Part shown: positions 1 through 14,151 of the stretch, piece after piece
How positions within the stretch are numbered: the first letter of the stretch is position 1
Layout: each line of letters begins with the position of its first letter
From: Telopea speciosissima
Lineage: Eukaryota; Streptophyta; Magnoliopsida; Proteales; Proteaceae
Reading direction: 5' to 3'
DNA length: 64,000 nucleotides
Assembly (NCBI RefSeq): GCF_018873765.1
Contig: NC_057925.1
Coordinates: 50,108,010-50,172,009, forward strand
The notes under the pieces: model-generated
Databases searched by the model: none
Told to the model about the DNA's origin: nothing
Seen by the model: the letters and a program-made list of their open reading frames with translations, nothing else
Made by a program: the position numbers and the translations under genes

Positions 1-681
1 TTCCCCCCCCCCCCCCCCCTTCTCTTCCCGGGGGAACTTTTACAAGAAACAAAAGAAGAAGAAGAGTTGTTTTGGTATCTGCAAAAGATGTATTGGCATG
101 GAGACAAAGTTTCCACACCTTGAGCTTTTGCAGACTTTAAGAAAAGGAAGTTTAAGAACAGCCCTTTTTATAAGGTCACCATCAACTCCTTACCGGCCCC
201 TTTCCTTTCTCTTATAAGTAGTAGTGATTTTGTTGCATGAAAGTAAGGGAAATAATCTTGGATCTGCAACTCCCAATAATCAAATGATCTCACTTGTCTC
301 CAATCATCACCCTTCTTTTTCTCTCTCTCATCCATGAAACTATCTGTTCTGCATTTTATCGATTTGAAAGTAATGATGATTGAGGGATCCAAGGAAGGAT
401 ACTTTCTTTATGTGTGTGATGCTTCAGTTCTAGGGGGGTAGAGAGAGACAGAAAGAGAAAGGGAGAGAGAGGGGGAAGGGGAAGCAGTGCCACTACGTAC
501 CTAGTGTGTAGTGTATAGTTGTTTTCCCAGTCCAAGTCTCTGGTTGTGGACCTGGTCAAAAAGTTGGGAAACACACATGCCTGAGTTTAACTTAGAATGT
601 TTCTGATCAGATTTTGGGAAACGATGCTGCTTTTTATGATTGTTGGGTCGTTTTCTTGTAGCATTTTAATCTGTCACAGAC

Positions 682-717
<36 letters not shown>

Positions 718-898
718 GGGTTGGAACCTTATGTTTGGGGCAGGCAAGTTGGTTCTCTGCTCCAAGAGACTGAACAGTTACCAAACGGGGTTGGAACCTT
801 ATGAAGTGACAATGATTGGTAACAACTATACTTTAGTAACTAAAGTAGTTGTTTTTTTTTTTTTTTTTCTGGAGGAGATAACTTGATAATTAAATTAA
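1..898. other. Non-coding, no gene recognised
   Basis: No exon series, conserved protein or RNA gene could be recognised on either strand. The stretch opens with a C homopolymer, has purine-rich runs around 430-480, and a (GA)n microsatellite at about 686-714. It could be the upstream region of a gene outside the window, but nothing here proves it. Confidence 0.5.
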
Positions 899-1038
899 GA
901 GAAAATGTTCTCAGCATCAGGGTTGCGCCCAGACACATGAGGGTGGGCGAAATGATCGCCCTGCCCTGTGCCCCATGCGTCTGGGACTCTGGGTGTAGCT
1001 TGCATCCACGTGGGCTTCTGTGTAGTGAACAACACCCT
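899..1038. mobile_element. Small GC-rich MITE with 9-bp target duplication
   Basis: A 140-bp GC-rich island lies in AT-rich DNA. It is flanked by the same nine bases, TTAAATTAA, at 890-898 and 1039-1047. Its ends are weak inverted repeats (GAGAAAATGTTCTC against the complement of GTGAACAACACCCT). A 9-bp duplication is typical of Mutator-like insertions. A GC-rich MITE of similar composition sits at 23150-23277. Confidence 0.6.
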
Positions 1039-1416
1039 TTAAATTAATGGGTCTTTCTAAGTGGTACTATGCGTAGTAAAGTATAATGCTTCATTATTTA
1101 CCATTTGGTAATACATTTGTTTGTTTATTCTTAATGGAGAAATTTTAGTCTAGAGTAAGCACAAAAAGTTATTCAAGCTTTGATTTAAAGTTAGTAAAAT
1201 TACCAAAATGCTATCAAATGGAGATGAATATAAAATACAAATTGTATTTTTAGCTACTTCATCTACTCATTTTAAGTTGAAGTTGTACCGATGAGATGCT
1301 TGTTGTCTGGTCCTCTATCACATGGACTAACCCATGTACTGCACATGTGGCAAATAGTTAATCGTTATAATTCACTAGGCATAGTGATTGGGAAGAAAAA
1401 CCCTTAAATTAATTAT

Positions 1417-1572
1417 GGGAAAAAGATCTCTCTATTCGGTGGTGTTTCCTACACCCTCTCACAGGGCACCATGAGATGACGCCTCTGCCCTTGAGTAGAT
1501 ACCCAGGCTTGCTCACCCATTGGCCCAGACGTTTGTGTAGCGACCATGCGACTGAGTAGAGCTCTCGTTCCC
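1417..1572. mobile_element. Mutator-type MITE, 156 bp
   Basis: The ends are imperfect inverted repeats (GGGAAAAAGATCTCT and the complement of AGAGCTCTCGTTCCC). The element is flanked by a perfect 9-bp direct repeat, ATTAATTAT, at 1408-1416 and 1573-1581. The size, lack of coding potential and 9-bp duplication fit a non-autonomous Mutator-like element. Confidence 0.75.
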
Positions 1573-2299
1573 ATTAATTATTATTGCCAACTTAATGAAT
1601 ATGCCTATAGGCCACAATGTATAGATTGAAGCAATTAATGAGCTGGTCTGGGCCCTCAATATCACCTTATTAAACAATCTGCTAATGCTAACCCCAAGGT
1701 GGGGTCAGGCCCATGTAAGGAATGGAATATATATACGTGGATGGGCCACACGTTCAAAGTTAGAAGTCCAGGACAGCTTTAAACAGCTTTTGGTTGGAAT
1801 GTTCTCCGATTAATTCTACCTCTTTATTATGTTTCAAAGTTTAAATTAAGTGCTTAATCAGAAGTTTTTTTTAATTATCACTATTACACCCTTCTTATCT
1901 ACTTTAATCCTCTTTTGACAAGTCTTGTGTGTCCACTTTTCATGGTCATTTGACTGTATTCAAATGAAACCATTAACTAAATGGAGGCTCCTTTGGATTT
2001 GGTTTAGCAGAGTTAATTAATTAAGCTTAAGTATGATGTGAACCTTTAAGGATCAAAGCACATAAATACCCAAATGAACCGATATAATCGCGGGCCATAA
2101 CAAGCTCCAACCCAATTTATTGGGTTACAACTAGGGATTAATTAAGCCCATACCTTTAATGGGCCCTGGTCTTACATGCAATGATCACTAGTTGATGAGC
2201 CCATTCTCTTCTCTATAAATTACTACGTTTAGAGCACAAGTTGCAATCCGTAGCTTAACCTAATACCTAGCGCATCAGCCATGTCCATTTTGGGAGGCA

Positions 2300-2940
2300 T
2301 AATTTAGAGTTGTGAACTTCTATGTTATTGGTGAAGCCTGATCTCAGTTCTAATTCAGAAAATACTGTTGATACTTCGGTAGGTTGTTTCGTTTGTCGAG
2401 ATCTTCAATTTGATATGTATTTCGCCCTATGTTGATTTGTAACTCAAACTAGACCGGGTGGGCTTCTACTGTGGATGTAGCCTACCTCATTGGGGGTGAA
2501 CTACGTAAAATCTCTGTCTTGTGTGTGTGCTTTCTCTTTCCCTTTGTTTTTCTTCTGCAAATTGCCATTCTGCTGCGTTGTTTTCCTATCGAAAATATTG
2601 TTCATTTTTCCCTAGCATCAGCAATCCAAGAGCCTCTAGAATCCTTTTTTTTTTTTTTTTTTGAGACATTTATATTGGGTGCAGTTTTCTACTTTCGGGG
2701 AATTAGGGTTTCTCTATATTGTAATGTGTCTTAGTAATTTCTTCATTAAATAGTGGAAGTTCTGGTTTATTTCTCTACCATGGACGTAACCCATCTTGGA
2801 TGAACCAGATAAACCATTATGTCATATGTATGTGATTTGCTTTCATTTTTATTTTTTTTTTGCTATTGCTATTCTGCTGCGTTGTTAATTCCTAACATTC
2901 TTCTCCCTTAGCTTGGCTATTATAAAGCCAAACATTTAGT
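2300..2940 (+). mobile_element. LTR-like retrotransposon remnant (unit 1)
   Basis: The segment holds two related sub-repeats, at about 2467-2590 and 2773-2897. Both have the pattern 'TGGA(C/T)GTA(G/A)CC... GGTGAAC(T/C)A...' that I associate with the R-U5 part of plant Copia LTRs. No gag-pol is present. A second copy is in unit 2. Assignment to Copia is from memory of motif style, so confidence is modest. Confidence 0.4.
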
Positions 2941-4251
2941 GAGGGCTTGGATCTGTAGAATTGGGAAGGATGGAAATTTGTAAAAGACCAATTTCACCCT
3001 TTGGATGACCTTTCTAAATACATAAATAGACTTAGGTTATGATAAGAAGATTGAGCAAGCCAATTCATCCCACAATACTTTTGTGCTCAGTAGTGTTTGT
3101 AATTCATCTAGGCTGGGCTCAAGCACAGGCGCTTTGTCATCAATCTTTAATCAGGGGTGGTGCGGGGCGGTGGGGCTATTCCCTCACTCTACTCTTGCAG
3201 TCTTGCTTCTAAGATAGGCAAGGCTGTATATTGGGCCATAAATTAGCCTCGATTGTGCTCTGCTGAGCCTTCATTTACAAATTACAACCTGCCCAACCAT
3301 AGTTAGCAAAATGTGTTTAAAACGCTGTTTTAAATGTGTTTTGCCGTTTGTGTCCCAAACATAAGGGATAAAACGGTCAATGGAAAATATTCGTTTTTTA
3401 TGCAGTATCGTTTGTCATCCGCAATGACTCGTTTAACTGACCATATCTCTCTATCACGAACTCCAATTGACCTAATTCTTTCACGGACATAAAGATGACT
3501 CGAAATACTATAATTTTCATGATATCACCTTCAACTAAAGGTCAATGCACAAACCTTGAAATTGAGCAACAAACTGATACATCTCTAAAAAGGGTTTTCC
3601 CAACTCCAACTGAACATGCATCACTCTATAAGTGTGTTGGATGTGTTAATAAACAATGCGCAACTCCAGAGCCAAGCCACATTGCTCAACAAAACTTTGG
3701 ACACTATGGTGTATGAATTGGGAATTGATATTGAATGAGTTTTTTAAAATATAGACTTTTGAAACTTGAACCATCCGTTTGCCTTTTTTTATAGTTCTTT
3801 TTTCGCTAAACATAGACCCCAGCTGAGGTCAGATTTGGTATGATTTCTATTTCAATTTCAGATTTGTTTCATGAATAGTCAACAATTGATCAAGTAATTG
3901 AAATTATTTGGTTGTATTAATATGAAATATTTCAAGAATAAAAAAAATCTCTATTTGGAAGTTCAATTTCTTAGAATAGATTCTATATATTTGTTTGGGA
4001 AGGGTGGTGATGGCGGGAGTAGGGCTAGGAAGGGGGTGGTGGCGGTGGAGTGGTGCTAGCGGTGGCGGTGGCAAGATGGGGGTGGTGGTGGCTGCATGTA
4101 AAGTGATGGAAGGGTGGTGTTAGCGGTGGTGGTGGTAGCAGTAGTGGCAGTGGTGGTGAGATCATTAGGAGGAGGATGGTGTTTTATTTTTAACATGAGA
4201 TCGCTACTTTGCTTTAACCAAAAAAAAAATGAGATAATTACTTTGTCCATC

Positions 4252-4765
4252 CAACCAGCAGTTGGAACCTAAGCTTTTTTGTATTCATACAGGGCTCGAT
4301 CATGTTTCCAGTTTAGGACTGAAGATGAAAGAAGTGTGGTGTGCGAATCAACAGATCCCCGATCTTCTTCCATCTCCAATTACTAATCCTTGGCTGTGGC
4401 ATCTCCTTCAGGACCTTCTGTATATTAGCTTTGTAGCCCAGGACTTGGAATTTAGCTCGTCTCCAGGGAGGCGTGCGCCCAAGGTGCTGCCAGGAGGCAT
4501 CCAACGGTTGAGCTGTGCCGCACACATCTTGGCGCATGCCTACGGATGTGTGGGGCACAGCCCAACAACTGGCAGCGCCCTGGGCGTTCCCTGCTCCCTG
4601 GAGATGATCCTAATCCCAGGACTTGGACTTAAAGTTTAGTAGGATAGGAGACCCTCTCTGTTATGCAATTGCTTCTAATCTGGCCATAAAGGCCGTGAAC
4701 TCTAACTCTCTTGTATTTTCCTCTTTTTAGTTTATATATTTCTTTTTCTCATAAAAAAAAAAACC
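4252..4765 (+). mobile_element. Poly(A)-tailed retroposon present only in unit 1
   Basis: The insert is flanked by a 13-bp direct repeat (TACTTTGTCCATC at 4239-4251, TACTTGGTCCATC at 4766-4778, one mismatch) and ends in an A-run at about 4752-4763. Unit 2 has the empty site near 16859-16870. This is the signature of target-primed retrotransposition (LINE or SINE machinery). It carries a GC-rich imperfect palindrome at about 4457-4606. No RT domain was recognised. Confidence 0.75.
4457..4606. repeat. GC-rich imperfect palindrome
   Basis: The arms pair around 4530-4545: GTTGAGCTGTGCCGCACACATC on the left matches the complement of the right arm near 4549-4570, and the outer GCGCCC/GGGCGC segments also pair. 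It resembles the foldback elements at 25535-25699, 42306-42592 and 60427-60594 in GC content and shape. Confidence 0.55.
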
Positions 4766-5222
4766 TACTTGGTCCATCAAATTGATCATGTACTCATTAA
4801 ACAGCAAGAGTGAAATAAAATGAAATAGAAACTCGGAAACAGCTCCTTTCTATTTCATTTTATTTCTATTTCACTGAAAATAAAGAGCAAAACTCAAATA
4901 AAATCAAACAATTTGTGAAATAGAAATCATACCAAATCAGGCCTGAGGGAGGGGAGTTTGGAAATTGACAAGGAAGCAGCAATATTGTGTAAGCATTAAG
5001 AGTCTCAAAATATTTCACCTTCATCACTTCATCACTTCATCAGTATCATGTAAGCTCATCACACTGTCTTCACAATCAATAGACCTTAGATAAACAAAAG
5101 GGCAAAAAGAGAATAATTCATTTAACACTAACCATTATAACTGTAATAACTACCAAATGCTGCTTTTTTTCTGTTCGACTGGTTAGTTTGGGATCTGGTC
5201 TTCAACTTCTGAAGGTAAAAGC

Positions 5223-8200
5223 TCAATCCACCCTCCCTCTCCCTCTCCCTCTCCCTCTCCCAAAGCTGCTACCCCGACCATAAGTTGCAACAGGCGGCTC
5301 TGAAGACTCAGGGCTTCCCCCACGAGAAGGTACTGCTCTCCAACTTCCTCTGGTTGAGGACTGGACTGGTGGTGGTGTATATTTGGTATTGTAATATTGG
5401 GGATTTTCCTTTGCTCTGCCAACACTGTGACCATAACCTAACTCCTTCACTTCTGCTCTCCCCCAAGAACCCTTGAATCCATTGCCACTATTCATTGAAG
5501 ATAATCCTCTTGAAGAAGAACCAAATTTCTGGCTATCATTGAACAGTTCATGAGACCCAATTCCCCTACCACCACCCCAGCCAGAACCAGCTCCCTTATG
5601 TTCCACTTTTGGCAAATTAGCTCCGGAGGAAGAGATTATAGGCCTGTTTTGTGCTGTTACATTTCTATGCTGAATCTGTGACCTGCTGATAATATCTCTT
5701 TCAAGTTATGGTGGACAATCCCCATCTGTCGATTGGAAGGAAATGAAAAGCAAAGAAGTAGTTTTAATTTTTACCTATTTCTGGGCTGTGCACCGTCATA
5801 TTCATGCCATAACTCTGTCTTTGTAATGTCTGCTTCAGTTATCATCTGCAGAGAGAGAGTTATAACAGCACAAGAATGTACTAATGGTGTACAAGTGTTC
5901 TTGTTGGGGGGTTTAATGTCTTATATTTCGTAGCTTGCATACGTGTTGCTTTTTAGGGTTATATGGGTATTTCGGTATATTTCCTATATAGGGTTTTGCT
6001 ATAAATTTGTAGTGAGGATTTTTCTCTATAATCAATCTGAGGGAGTTGTGAAAACGAGTGGCTGTAACCCTATTCTCCATTGATAATGAAGCAGATCTTA
6101 TCTCACTGTGGACCGATTTACAGTCTTTTCTGCAATCTGCATCGTTTTAGGTTTTCGTTTTTTCTACAGTTTTATCATAGGAGAACTTTATTGTTACAAG
6201 TATTGTATTCTGTCACCTAAGTTTTCATGCAATATGTGGCTAGGATCAATAAAATATACATTTGTTTTTACAGAGTGATCATGTATGTCTCAAGAAGGCT
6301 TATTATTTTCCTCTCCAAGGCTTTATAGTTTTCTTACTCTCCTTTTTTTATGGGGGAGGGGGTGTTGGTCTGTTCTTGGGTGGACTCTTCAAGCAGTTTC
6401 AGCTCTTGGAACCTCCCTGTATCTAGTTTGGTTGTCTGAGTTTGGGCCCTTCTGTGGTGACTTTGAATAGCTGAGTGGCTTCTTGTCCCTGACTATTTAT
6501 CTTCTTCTATCCTACCTTAAAAATTAGCTTTAAAAAAAATTTACTAAACTTATGTCACCTTGTCATTCTTTGATGCCACCACCAATCAATTGCTTTTTCT
6601 TGTGGGGGACATAATCTCCACCTCATTAAGATGCTTCCATATTTTGGATATATCCTGTATTGTCACTTCAATGGATTTTCTTATGCTCTTATGGTTCTTC
6701 CTTGTTTGTTATCTCAGGAAAATAAGAAACCATGATTCTTTCAATTGTCTGATTGTAACAGTCAGATTGGGGTGGAGAAGAGAAGGGCTGAAAAATAGAG
6801 AGGATACCTTTTCAGGCTCTTTAACATCACTAAGTAAACGTGGAGTGTGCAGATGATAATCAGGGCATTCATATAAAACACACCTGTGCCAGAACAGAGA
6901 ACATCAGATTTTTTTTTTCGGGTAAGAAGAGAATACATCAGATACCACAATATAACATTGATAGTAATTTTTGCAGACTTACATCACAGCATTTCCTTCT
7001 TTTCCTTCCATAGCCAAATCCTCATTACAAGGGCAGATAAAGCCATTAAGTCCACCACTGCAATGAAAAAGTAAGTGATTAAATAGAAGGTTGGGTTTGT
7101 ACATGAAAAAGAATAAAACTTGAAATATTCTATAAGAAAATGATGCTCATGTACCTGGAACTGCTATCAATGGGTTTCCTGAAATTTATCTTTTCTTTGC
7201 ATGATTTGTACTCATGATACATAGACAATACTTGTGTTACCATCTCATGAGAACTTATAAACAATTTATCAATCATTTGAGAGTTCCTATTAGCTTCATC
7301 GTCCTACAAAGTATCATAAAAGGTACACATGAATGCTGTAATGTTCATAACCAAATATATCAGAACTCGAGATTTAATTCCTCAAATACTACCTTTAATT
7401 CTTTCTCCAATTGTTTTGTCTCCAATAGAAGACGGTTTTCCTCAATAAATTTGAGCTTGGCAATTCCCTTTAACAGGACAAAAACTCCATTAAATATTGT
7501 ACAAATTTACTGTAATTCAGTGACCATGGAGCATAAATAAGATGAATTCAACCATCAAAGAAGGTAAAACAAACCTGCCACATATAACGTTTACCATCAG
7601 TGTCAACTTCATAATCTGATAATCAGAGAGAAAATGACTTCAAGTATTCAACATGACCCATCAAAATTGTGATCCATCCATAAAACAGGAGATACCTGTT
7701 TGATAAAAATCTATTATTCTGGATTCCTTGCTAATCATCAGCTTCCAGTAAGCCTTAGGGAGTGCATGAACACTGTATTTACAGCAATTCATTATGTCAA
7801 AATTTATGGGAAGATAAGAGGAAACCCAACCCCAACCCCCTGACACACACGTGCACAACACAATAGTCTGACCTTCCAGGCGGCAGTACAGCCATTAGTT
7901 GTTCAAATGGTTTGAGTGGAAAGCCAATCTGAAATCTTATGTTGACCTGAGTCAGTCCCTTCAGATCAGAAGCAAATGGACCGTAGTGGTATGGATAATA
8001 CCTGATGAATTATTCAAATTTTGAAATTTAATTCTAGAAAAAAAAAAAAAAAATACTTATAACTCAAAATCACTCTGTTCAGTTAAAAGCCAAAATCTTT
8101 TACCATGTCCAGGATGGAACCCCAGAAAAATAGTACTGAAGGACCCAACAAAGGCCTTCTGTATATTTCATAACCTACGTTAATAAAAAAAAAGAGGTAA

Positions 8201-11200
8201 AAACAAAGAGTCAAATAAGAGATCAATGAAAATTATGGTAGCCCAAACATCAACCTTGAAGAAATGCACTCTATTACTTCAAAACATAACTTGCTCAATT
8301 ATGTGTAATAAATTGGACAAATAAAACAATGCTTTTCGAGAAAGGTGGAAGGGGGGGGAATGGCAGAAGAATGACAAATAAACAAACAAAAGAAGTCAAA
8401 GAAAAAACTTAAGAATGGAGAAGTAGAAGTAAGCAATTGGCTGCAGAGTCAATTCTTTTTCTTCCCCTGCCCCCCCCCCCCCCCCAAGAATAGCTCAAGA
8501 CCTGGGGCATGTCTCAGAGTTTGTTAATGATAGGGAAATAATTACAACAAAATATTTGGGGGACTAGTACTTATCCCTAAAGAAATAATAGCACCCTAAG
8601 GAAAATACATTTTACTAAAGCTTCCAGGTATCAGAAGGAACAGAGAAAAAAGAAAACACATCTGACTATATCTGCCAATAAGCTGGATATGTGTATTTAG
8701 GTATGTTTAGGACATTCCAGGAGTCCTTCAGGTTAGAAAAAAGAGAAATATTGTTAACAGAGCAAAATAGAAATGTAGCATTAATCTGTACGACTAGTAA
8801 CAATGCACTGAAAAGACTGAAGTTACTTCAAAAGAAAATTTCCAAGCACATCCTGGCAAATGTTGCATGGATGTAACAGATAAACTAGGATTTTGTGGAA
8901 CTATCAATTAGCACTTCAGCAATATAAAATTAATGAATTGATCCCAAGAAAGAAAGAACAAGAACAAATTATGACTAACATCAATAGAACCAACATAAAT
9001 CAAACCGCACCCCCCACCCCCTCAAAAAAAAAAAAAAAACAAATAGATGCATTTAAACTTACAATTGCTTTCCGGATGTTTGCAACATCTGCAGGGCAGT
9101 CTGCAGAAAATTTCTCCTTGTAATATCTTTCTTTCCATCCTACCATACCCAATTTTATCTGTTGTACAATCAGAAGACATTCTTAAGAATATCTGCCTCT
9201 ACTTTTCCATTTATGATAATTATGTACCAAACCTTACAACAAAACTATTTATTTATTTATTTTTGTTTGTGGGGGGGGGGGGGGGGGAAGCAACTGTTAA
9301 AAGAAAAACAAACCAATGACAACCAAAACAAAAACAGAAGCACAAACCTTGTCATTATCCAATCTACTGGATTTAAACAGATCTGATTTCTGACGCATAT
9401 AATCTTTTAATGTTTGTTTGAGCTCCTTTGTATTTTCCAAAACCTGGTATAACAGGGGAGAAATTCATTATCAAGAAGAGAAACTTCTCTTAACTAATTA
9501 TGGGAGAATTTGTTTTGTAATAGGTTTCTATCACATTTGTTTCAGTCATTCATCATTTAATCTCCATTTCGGTCTATCCAAGCCATGTTTACTTGATAGT
9601 TTGTAAAGAAAAAAAAAATTGTCATTGATGATCAAAAAAAAAAAAAAAATAACAAGAACAAGATGTACTACAGTTGATTTTACTGAGAAAGCTATATCAT
9701 ACATGAAAATCTTCACTGCTGCTACTCATCCCAATTGATGTTGAGACCATGTCCTGATTCCTCGACAACAAAGTTTTTGGAATCTCAAGCTCCCTGAATC
9801 CATTTCTTGTATTGATAACAAAGTTTCCAAAAGACTCATCTAGCTGTATACAGATTCAATCAATATCAGTACAGTGAGTGCAGAATAAGAGACTCAGCTG
9901 TAAATAAGATATTTGATCTCACCACAGTATCCAGTACCTCAACAGCTTCAATTTGAGAATTCTCATACAAGATTCTTCTCATTTTACGCTCTCTTAACTC
10001 AGACCTTTTCTTGAATATTCTCTCTTCATATGCACCTACTGAAAGTATGAATTTCTCAACTCTCTTCAACTTTATGTACTGTGATTTTTTCTCCCCTACC
10101 TGCTCAAGGATATAAAACCAAAGGACTTTAGTACCTGCTCAATGGGTTTAAACTGGGAGGTCATCTAGAGAAATTATTTATTACTCTGCTCATATCAACA
10201 AGGTAGCCACCCAGGTTCTTGAACTCTTGTTTATAGACACTCATGAGCAAATCAATTGCCCCCTATAGAATCATGGACAAAGAAATTGTATAAACTACAC
10301 AATTGGTTAGTTTTACTTGTTTAATTAACTGAACACGAAAGAAAAAAAATTTCATGAAAAACAAGATTCTTGGAAAACCTCATGAATCTCTAATGTAGGC
10401 ATGTGTGGCAAAAAATCATTTCCAACAAATAAGCAAATAAGAATGAAATCATCAACGATTCGCTCAATATCAAACTCAGTAGGTGGATCATCAATTTTCA
10501 TGTCTAGCTCCAAATGCTCCCTCAAAGTCCAGACATTCAGGAACTGTGAAGAAAGAAGCCCACAAAACAGTTAATCAAAACTAAAATCAAACTAGTGGTA
10601 AATGCATAGTGTAGGTATTATCATAAGCAAAGGTAGATAAAATGAAGAGTGTATACCTGATAAGGCTTTCTAGCTTTAGAAGTATTTCTTCCATTATTCT
10701 CATTCACATTACAAAACCAACCCCTTGACTTCACTGAATTGTTTCCAGCATTACAATGCTGGTTTCTAACTAAATCAAGGCATATTGGTGGCTTCTCTTG
10801 CATGAGAACATCCTAAAGGAAAAAAGAAAATGACTTAGTCATGTCATGTATGTATAGAATGGGATGCAAACTACGAAGAAGAAAAGAATACCTATGGACA
10901 GACCTCTCTCAATATGAAAAAATGGACTTCATGGGTTGCCAAAGCTAGCATTATGAGATCTGCATCCTGTGAAACCAATGAACTAAAGGTATTCAAAAGA
11001 AACAATGAATACTATTTTTCTTTTTATCTTTGACACAGCAGAAGAACACATTATGGAGAATGAAGTTTTTTCATACCAGACCATACAAGCAATGGCAGGT
11101 GTTTGAGTTGTAATTGGGAAGGCTACGTTGCACACGTATAAAGGACATTATCTTGTGTTCACCCTCCCCAGGAACATTTGCATCAGAAAGAATAACCTTC

Positions 11201-14151
11201 AAATTGAAGAGAGAGAAGTTAAAAAATAATAATAACTACATTGATGAAACCTTAACTGGAAGGGTTTGGATTTTAAATCTGCTGGCTGGGCTAGGGTTTG
11301 GATTTCAAAGCTCTGGGTCAGGTGGGGCCAGAGCTGGGCTGAGACCTTGGGTTGAGATCTGCCCGGGCTGGATGTACCTTTTATATACATGTATTAAAAT
11401 CCTCTCCAATTCCTTGATCGCCGAGTGTGGTAAAATTTGTGGTTGAGAGGTCAACACCTGCCAGGCACGACCTCTCAGTTTGGGGTTCCGAGATTGATTG
11501 AGTCAGTTTTTTTTTCTTTCTTCTCGAGCTCGACACCGTTGGATGTCGCGCCTCTCAGGTGTTGAGCTCTCAGCCCCGAAGAGTACCGCACTGCACTTTC
11601 AGGGAATTGGAGAGAATTTTTTTTCCCATATATATATATATATATTGATTTAATTCCGGCCCAACCTGAGGTTGGCAGGGTTGGACTTGACTAAGATATC
11701 TCAGCCAGACCATGGGCCAGGACGGGCCGGGCCGGGCCTGAGCTAAAGAGAATGAAGACCCCTGCAATCTGTCCCTGTGGGTTTTAAAGAAAACCGAGTC
11801 AGTCCAGCCCGGTTTTAAGCCTATTCAAGGGTGAAGACCCCATGGCCCAATGGTTCAACCATCTGGTTCCACAGTATTAATGAAGACCCCATTAGCCAAA
11901 GGTATTTTTTCTTCTCATCTGCCAAATAGATCTAATTTGTTGGGAGATTAGGAATCCATGGTATATGTGAAAGTAACATCTAAGCAGTGAGGGTACAAGA
12001 CCTAGGCAATTGATTTCAACTTTTTATCGCCCAAAAATGCGAAATCGACATAGAATGCATACCAATCATAGCCCTAATGTCCTAAACAACCAGTAGAGAG
12101 TTGAGCCATCAGACCTTGATATGTTTCCAACCAGGGTCATTGTTCAGTCTTGAGCGGATATAGTTCTGTAATGCTATTGATAATTTACACATGAATTCTG
12201 TTCCTGGAGTTATTATGTTAGAATCTGAAACTTGGGATTCCTGTTTGGAAAGAAGCTTTTTTCCTTCCTTTGCAAATTCTTTTCTTAACCTTTCTTCCTC
12301 AGCTTCCTACGGATCAAAAACATTATTAGCTAGAAGGCATGAGAAATGCTAGACATCTACACAAAATTTGAAATATAAAGTAGTGATGGAGCATTAACAG
12401 TGAGTAAAAAGCTCTACCACAAGTTCAGCATCTTTGGCAGCCTGAAAACGTCTTGAACGTTGTTGATTCATCTTGGCTCTTGGAGCTACTCCATCTTCAT
12501 ATATAATGTATGAGGGGCACAAAAATTAACAAGTTAAAAGCAAAGCACAGTAATCAAATCTCATAAAGATTATAACTTGAATGGACTAAGCTGATTGTTA
12601 TTGTAGACAAACATGCATTTAAAATGGATCTCTATTTTTTTGGAAGCGATATTGCTTGTAGAATTGTGTACTATATGCCTTTTGAAAAATGTAATTTTTT
12701 CCCATGATTTTTAACTTCTAAAAAATTATATGACATATTTGTATGGACCGAGTTTCCCTCCACCCACGAGCGGGAGAAGGTGGGAAAATGTATCGGGAGG
12801 GTATGTTAGAACATGCTAAAACCCTAGGAGGGGTTTGTACATGAACCTTGCTATGATGGTGGGTGAACCATCATCCTCTATGGGTGGAAGGAAACTTAGT
12901 CCTATTTATGTTCGTCTAGAAGGAACTATTATTTGTTTTCGCATGATAGAAAAAGCCATGTTGATGCAGACGAACCCTACATAATTATGGCCATGGAGGA
13001 GGGTTGACTCACCCATCAAGGGTCATTATTACTCCCACTATCGCAATCACTCATCAAAGGATTCTCTTTCATTGTGGGTGAAGGGAAATTGAGTCCTAAA
13101 TAAATACGTAGATGATTAAAAATAAGCACATTATGAATAATTCAAAAGAGCTTGATAGATTGAATTTACAATGGGAGAAATATTTTGGGATAGTGAAAAT
13201 TAAGACACTTACATTAATTAAAAAAACCCATCTATCTATCTATCAAAATACCCTTGTCAAATGTTAGGCATAAGAATCAACAGAAGAGTACAAGCTCGCA
13301 CAAGATGGTTTTCCTTCCTTGAGCATATGATATTGCCATTCCTTGTAAACAATCAATCACATATTGTCTTACTATATTTTCTATCTAAGGTTCCTTCCTA
13401 GAAAATTCCTTGTATCACATGTTACTCATTATAAATAAAGCTTCTTTATATACTCAGCAACCTTTAAAACAACCCAAAGGGTGATCTGAGCAAGTTTGCT
13501 TTTAACAAATCTGTTTGATAGAAAAGAAGCAGCAGCAGCAGCAGTAGTAGTAATAGAAGGACTATAAGAAGAAGAAGAAGAAGAAGAAAGAAAGACCCAC
13601 CAATGGCCAGGTATAGAAGATTACGAGGCCTTACGATCCAAAAAATCCTGTCTATGTAATCAAAAATTCTGTTGAATACTTCCTCAAAGGTTGTCGGAGG
13701 GTCCAGCTGCACATAGAATTTTACATTTTCACACAACAAATTAATTAAGGAATAGCTGGCTTTCCTCCAGCCATGCCAAAACAGGGGTGTTTGTGTCATT
13801 TCAGGACCCCAAACACCCCTGTTTTGGCTGGGCTGGATCCTTCCGCTCCCGCCACGGCTGGAGGAGAGCCTAGGACTTTCAAATTGCTTAACCTGCTGGA
13901 AGATGATGAGTACGTAAAGAGACGATCAAGAGGAGTGGAAGAAAGAAAGTAGGAAGAAGAAATTACAGTATCGTCGGGATGGAAACAAGGATGGATGACG
14001 CAGTTCATGTCGAGGTAGAGATTATGAAACTCTCTCCCATTTGGGTTCGGTTGGCTTAAGTCCACCATCTGTCCCTTCTCCTCCTCCTCTTTTGCATTCT
14101 CCACCATTTTTGGGTACTTATTCACCAGCCACCTGTAGAATGATGGCACCC

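Larger units (their letters stand above)
3826..4945. mobile_element. MITE family with TTTGGTATGAT ends (unit 1), carrying a later insertion
   Basis: The left end reads CAGATTTGGTATGATTTCTA and the right end is its complement (AGAAATCATACCAAATCAGG). The interior has GGT-rich trinucleotide runs (about 4005-4160). A 514-bp retroposon at 4252-4765 interrupts it. The same element without the retroposon is in unit 2 (16575-17002). Related copies or pieces are at 40195-40305 and 46216-46626. Confidence 0.65.

Noticed and set aside
4262-4639. A 125-codon plus-strand frame
   Set aside because: It lies wholly in the retroposon of unit 1 and spans its GC-rich palindrome. There is no counterpart in unit 2.
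6600-6720. A possible extra XRN exon in the long intron between exons 21 and 22
   Set aside because: Exons 21 and 22 join in phase (…KEPEK / [18 protein letters not shown]) and this matches family order, so no exon is needed.
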